DNA of 64,000 bases from NCBI GenBank assembly GCA_015075625.1, contig JABTTZ010000002.1:1221855-1285854 (forward strand), read 5' to 3'. Both the position numbers and the translations under genes were made by a program. Shown here one piece after another: positions 58,596-64,000 of this stretch (positions within the stretch are counted from its first letter, which is position 1; every line of letters starts with the position of its first letter). Under the pieces are notes generated by a model that had not been told where the DNA came from, made no database searches, and saw nothing but the letters and a program-made list of their open reading frames with translations. The DNA comes from Anaerolineales bacterium (GTDB lineage Bacteria > Chloroflexota > Anaerolineae > Aggregatilineales > UBA2796).

Positions 58596-59375
58596 GTGCA
58601 TTTTCCGCATTTCCCCTACAGCAGCCGCCGCCATGCACCGCCCATTGATGGGGCGCCGGCATTAACGGTGCGCGACCTCGCTGTTTCTCATCTTGATTCG
58701 CCCGCGCTGGCGCTGAAAGGGATCACGCTCACCGTGCAGCCCGGCGAGCGCATCGCCCTTGTGGGTCCAAACGGGGCGGGGAAATCGACCCTTCTGAAAG
58801 CGATTGCCGGACTGCTGCCGATACGGGGGGGAGAACTTCTCATCTACGGGCTGCCCGTTGGGGCGTGCCATCATCGTGTTGCTTACCTCCCGCAGCGCGG
58901 CGAGATTGATTGGCGCTTTCCGACGACGCTTCAACAGTTGATTATGACGGGGCGTTACGGACACCTCGGTTGGGTGCGCCGCCCTAGCCCAGAAGATTGG
59001 AAGATTGTGGAAAGGGCGATCCACACCCTCGGCTTAGAGGGGCTGGCGCAGCGGCAGATTGGGCAGCTTTCTGGGGGGCAGCAGCAGCGGGCAATGTTGG
59101 CGCGGGCGCTGGCACAGGAATCCGATTTGCTGCTCTTGGATGAGCCGCTGAACGCCATTGACAAGGATAACCGTGAGATCGTCTACCGCGTGATTGATCT
59201 CCTCCATCAAGCGGGAAAAACCTTGATTGTCGCCACCCACGATCTCACCCGCCTTGAGACGGATTTTGATCGCGCTATCTACATTGCCGATGGGCAAGAA
59301 GTCAACCCAGAAGTTGCTCTAGAGAAACTTATCGGGCAGGATTACGCGCTGCGCACACCGGCGTTATCTCATTAA
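58596..59375 (+). CDS. Metal (Zn/Mn-type) ABC transporter ATP-binding protein
   Basis: ATPase of a ZnuC/MntB-type importer. Walker A GPNGAGKST, signature LSGGQQQRAMLARAL, Walker B DLLLLDEPLNAID and the H-loop ATHDL are present. VAYLPQRGEIDWRFP at the Q-loop is the family's signature stretch. The frame is open from GTG 58527 (282 residues), but the promoter makes that start unlikely; GTG 58596 gives 259 residues, the usual length. The permease gene begins four bases after the stop. No binding-protein gene is in the window. Confidence 0.9.
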   Translation: MHFPHFPYSSRRHAPPIDGAPALTVRDLAVSHLDSPALALKGITLTVQPGERIALVGPNGAGKSTLLKAIAGLLPIRGGELLIYGLPVGACHHRVAYLPQRGEIDWRFPTTLQQLIMTGRYGHLGWVRRPSPEDWKIVERAIHTLGLEGLAQRQIGQLSGGQQQRAMLARALAQESDLLLLDEPLNAIDKDNREIVYRVIDLLHQAGKTLIVATHDLTRLETDFDRAIYIADGQEVNPEVALEKLIGQDYALRTPALSH

Positions 59376-59379
59376 CCTC

Positions 59380-60213
59380 ATGCTTGAAACCCTCCTTGAG
59401 CCATTCGTTCAATTTGAGTTCATGCGAATTGCCCTTGCTGCGGTGATTTTATTGGGTGTAGTCTGCGCCCCGATAGGTGTTTATGTTGTCCTGCGACGTA
59501 TGTCCTTCATTGGTGATGCCCTTGCCCACACCATTTTGCCGGGAATTGTTTTCGCCTCGCTGCGAGGGGTTAGCTTGTTTGTGGGGGCAATTGCAGCGGC
59601 ACTCCTCACCGCAGTGGGAATCGGGTGGCTCTCGCGGCGCGAAACGGTGCGGGAAGACACGGCGATTGGGATTGTTTTCACGGCGATGTTCGCGCTCGGC
59701 ATTGTGCTGATGAGTACGGCACGTTCGTTTCGGGACTTCACCCATATTTTGTTTGGGAATATTTTGGGGGTGACACCGAACGATTTGGCATTGATGGGAA
59801 TCATCGCTTTCATTGTGCTTGGCTCACTCGCCCTGTTTCACAAGGAATTGGAACTGACCTCCTTTGATACGATTCATGCCCGCGTGATTGGCTTAAAGGC
59901 AGATCGCTTACGCTATGGGCTGCTGATTCTGTTAGCGCTGACGGTTGTCACGGCGATTCAGGCGGTGGGTGTTGTCCTCACGAGCGCCATGCTGATCACT
60001 CCGGCGGCAACGGCTTCGCTGGTGACGACCCGCCTTTCACGGATGATGCTGGTGGCAGCGGTGGTAGCGGTGGGGTCGGGGGTGGTGGGGTTATACCTGT
60101 CCTTTCGCTACCCCGTCCCTTCAGGAGCGTCGATAGTCCTCACCTGTACGGCGTGCTTTGGTCTTGTTTGGGCCGGGCGGGCGGTAGTACGGCTAGTCAG
60201 AAAGCCATCCTGA
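59380..60213 (+). CDS. Metal (Zn/Mn-type) ABC transporter permease
   Basis: A 277-residue permease of the ZnuB/MntC family (ABC-3), with about eight spans. Family stretches include VVLRRMSFIGDALAHTILPG near 30-50 and LFGNILGVTPNDL near 125; the AVGVVLTSAMLITPAATA at about 205-222 is typical. It forms the membrane pore for the ATPase just upstream (four-base gap). It converges with the Sua5 gene with only four bases between the two stops, so a terminator is not visible between them. Confidence 0.93.
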   Translation: MLETLLEPFVQFEFMRIALAAVILLGVVCAPIGVYVVLRRMSFIGDALAHTILPGIVFASLRGVSLFVGAIAAALLTAVGIGWLSRRETVREDTAIGIVFTAMFALGIVLMSTARSFRDFTHILFGNILGVTPNDLALMGIIAFIVLGSLALFHKELELTSFDTIHARVIGLKADRLRYGLLILLALTVVTAIQAVGVVLTSAMLITPAATASLVTTRLSRMMLVAAVVAVGSGVVGLYLSFRYPVPSGASIVLTCTACFGLVWAGRAVVRLVRKPS

Positions 60214-60217
60214 GACT

Positions 60218-61297
60218 CTACAACCGAATAATACGTCCCGCCGCCGCCCGCATCAGGCGATCTTGGACGGCAGCGCCTATTCCCACTGGCGGCATAGCAC
60301 GGGCAAAGATAACCGTCACCTCGGCGGCGTCGAAATGGCGCAGAAGGGTGTAAAGCCGCGCCGCTGCCTGATCAGGGCTTGCGCCCTTCCCCAATGAGCC
60401 TATCACGATCTGCGGATTGCCCTCCCACGCGGCAAAGGCGGGTCGATCTTCCTCCAAAATCAAAAGACCAATGCGCTCCCCCGCCGCCCGCGCCCCGTTC
60501 ACGGCTTGTTGCAAGGCTGCCCGAACAGCGCTATCCTCGCCTTCATAAAGGGACAATGGCGCGTGCGGGGCATAATGTTTCAAGAACATCCCCGGCGCTG
60601 GAAGGCTGTCCATCGGATCGCCTCCCCCGGCGTAACGCTGGACGATCTCAATCTTCACATCGCCCACAATAGCCTGAATACGTTCGAGGGACACTCCGCC
60701 CGGGCGGAGCAAACGGGGGTGTTCACCACTGAGGTCAAGGATCGTTGATTCAACCCCTATGTCTGTCGCCCCGCCATCCAGAATCAATGGGATACGCCCG
60801 CCGAGATCGGCAAGGACATGAGCGGCTGTTGTTGGGCTGGTGTGGGCAAAAAGATTCGCACTCGGCGCGGCAAGGGGAACGCCCGCCGCCTCGATCAAGG
60901 TGAGAGCGACGGGATGAGCGGGCATCCGCACGCCCACCGTTGGCAGTCCGGCGCTCACGTTTGGCGGCACATGCTGCCGACGAGGCAGGACAAGCGTCAA
61001 CGCGCCGGGGAAACATGCCGCAATAAGTGCATAGGCAAGCGGAGGCAACCGCTCAGCAACGGCATGAACCTGATCGGGTGAGGCGATATGGACAATCAAA
61101 GGATCATGTATGGGGCGCCCCTTTGCCGTGAAAATTTTCGCCACCGCCGCCGCATCGAGGGCATTCGCCCCCAAGCCGTAGACGGTCTCGGTAGGAAAGG
61201 CGACAAGTTCTCCGGCACGGATGAGCGCTGCCCCCGCCTGAACAGCGGGGGACTGCGGGGTAACAGGCGGGGCAACATGGAGGACGCGAGTTTCCAT
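60218..61297 (-). CDS. Threonylcarbamoyl-AMP synthase (Sua5/YrdC family)
   Basis: Makes threonylcarbamoyl-AMP for the t6A37 modification of ANN-decoding tRNAs. ATG 61297 gives 359 residues with two domains: YrdC (about 20-205, with FPTETVYGLGAN, KGRPIHDPLIVHI and PLAAPSANLFAHTSPT) and a C-terminal Sua5 domain (about 225-355, PGMFLKHYAPHAPL, LGKGASPDQAAARLYTLLR). The lysine, arginine and serine of the ATP site are in KGR and SAN. The longer upstream frame lies inside the 80-residue gene and pyrG and is not used. Five bases separate it from that small gene. Confidence 0.95.
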   Translation of the reverse strand: METRVLHVAPPVTPQSPAVQAGAALIRAGELVAFPTETVYGLGANALDAAAVAKIFTAKGRPIHDPLIVHIASPDQVHAVAERLPPLAYALIAACFPGALTLVLPRRQHVPPNVSAGLPTVGVRMPAHPVALTLIEAAGVPLAAPSANLFAHTSPTTAAHVLADLGGRIPLILDGGATDIGVESTILDLSGEHPRLLRPGGVSLERIQAIVGDVKIEIVQRYAGGGDPMDSLPAPGMFLKHYAPHAPLSLYEGEDSAVRAALQQAVNGARAAGERIGLLILEEDRPAFAAWEGNPQIVIGSLGKGASPDQAAARLYTLLRHFDAAEVTVIFARAMPPVGIGAAVQDRLMRAAAGRIIRL

Positions 61298-61302
61298 GCC
61301 GC

Positions 61303-63697
<2,395 letters not shown>

Positions 63698-63739
63698 AAG
63701 GGGGATACCTTTCGCCGTGTCGGGTGTGATCCTGAGAGG

Positions 63740-63768
63740 ATGATAACATAGGGTTCACAATGCGTCAA
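63740..63768 (-). promoter_or_regulatory. Promoter of the roadblock gene
   Basis: TTGACG (63768-63763) and TATCAT (63745-63740), spacer 17, on the minus strand, 43 bases before the ATG at 63697. Confidence 0.72.
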
Positions 63769-63895
63769 CACGCCCAACCACCGGAAAAAATGGACTAGGA
63801 CAAAAGCACTACCCATGAACAAAAGATTATGGAGTTCAGAACGTTTGTATAAAAAGGCTGGGGGCGATAGAATTCTTTGATCAGCATTTATGTTA

Positions 63896-64000
63896 TTAGG
63901 ACTTACGCAGTTGAACGTGTTTACCCTGTATTCATCGAAAGGGAAAGTTTGAGGGGGAAGCCCCCTCAAAAAAATGGATTCCCCCTTCTCCCACTGGGAG
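63896..64000. repeat. Family B repeat left end, running off the window
   Basis: Nearly identical to 34951-35020: ACTTACGCAGTTGA, GTTTACCCTGTATTCATCG, TTTGAGGGGGAAGCCCCCTC, then GGATTCCCCCTTCTCCC. The right end is outside the window. No gene was seen in 63698-64000. Confidence 0.75.

Overview
The window looks like a chromosomal piece of a Chloroflexota bacterium, most likely close to the Anaerolineae. This is an inference from several features seen together: Thr/Pro-rich 'TPTPT' linkers in exported proteins, a BTAD-type transcriptional activator with an ATPase-like N-terminus, remnants of a Chloroflexi-style membrane histidine kinase, a penicillin-binding protein with the FYxxPGxD variant of the GT51 motif, an F420 ligase, a deoxyhypusine-synthase homologue and a leucine T-box. 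DNA is moderately GC-rich, genes are densely packed on both strands, and -10/-35 promoters of the TTGACN-N17-TATAAT type are easy to see. No phage, complete insertion sequence, CRISPR array or rRNA was found.

Layout. 1-5.7 kb: an exported protein cut by the window edge, an FHA protein, a membrane protein, a lipoprotein, F420-0 glutamate ligase with a Crp-type regulator, a broken small membrane gene and a VOC protein. 5.9-8.7 kb: RecG. 9.1-15.1 kb: a complete branched-chain amino acid ABC operon with a hairpin between the binding protein and the membrane genes. 15.3-22.7 kb: tandem HAD protein, glycosidase-like protein, YhhQ-type transporter, deoxyhypusine synthase-like enzyme, DUF309 protein and an orphan NMT1/THI5 binding protein. 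22.8-24.5 kb: a decayed island (histidine-kinase sensor fragment, frameshifted BNR protein, haem-less cytochrome fragment). 24.7-28.35 kb: leuS with a long upstream region holding a 49-codon ORF, a leucine T-box and a tRNA-Ala gene lying inside the T-box leader. 28.4-33.5 kb: cNMP protein, divergent class A PBP and SSB. 33.9-39.8 kb: oxidoreductase, small STAS-like protein, c-type cytochrome and an efflux-like adaptor/permease pair without ATPase. 40.3-46.1 kb: DUF4395/thioredoxin pair, DUF4870-like protein, Nudix-aroC-aroK operon and a LysM lipoprotein. 46.5-49.2 kb: membrane protein, cytochrome c and multicopper oxidase. 49.5-58.1 kb: zinc-ribbon protein, EEP nuclease-like protein, BTAD regulator, metallo-hydrolase with cyclopropane synthase, tRNA-Phe, response regulator and class V aminotransferase. 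58.5-63.7 kb: metal ABC transporter (ATPase and permease), Sua5, a small protein, CTP synthase and a roadblock protein.

The most notable locus is the leuS leader. A promoter (28351-28323, minus strand) is followed by a T-box stem I with a CUC (Leu) specifier, then a whole tRNA-Ala(GGC), then the T-box antiterminator/terminator switch. RNase P/Z processing of the tRNA would cut the sensor from its switch, so the tRNA must either be handled specially or be part of the regulation. The intergenic DNA also carries at least two MITE-like repeat families, one with 13-bp terminal inverted repeats flanked by TA and one with a 19-bp direct repeat around it, together with a two-hairpin module found at least eleven times.
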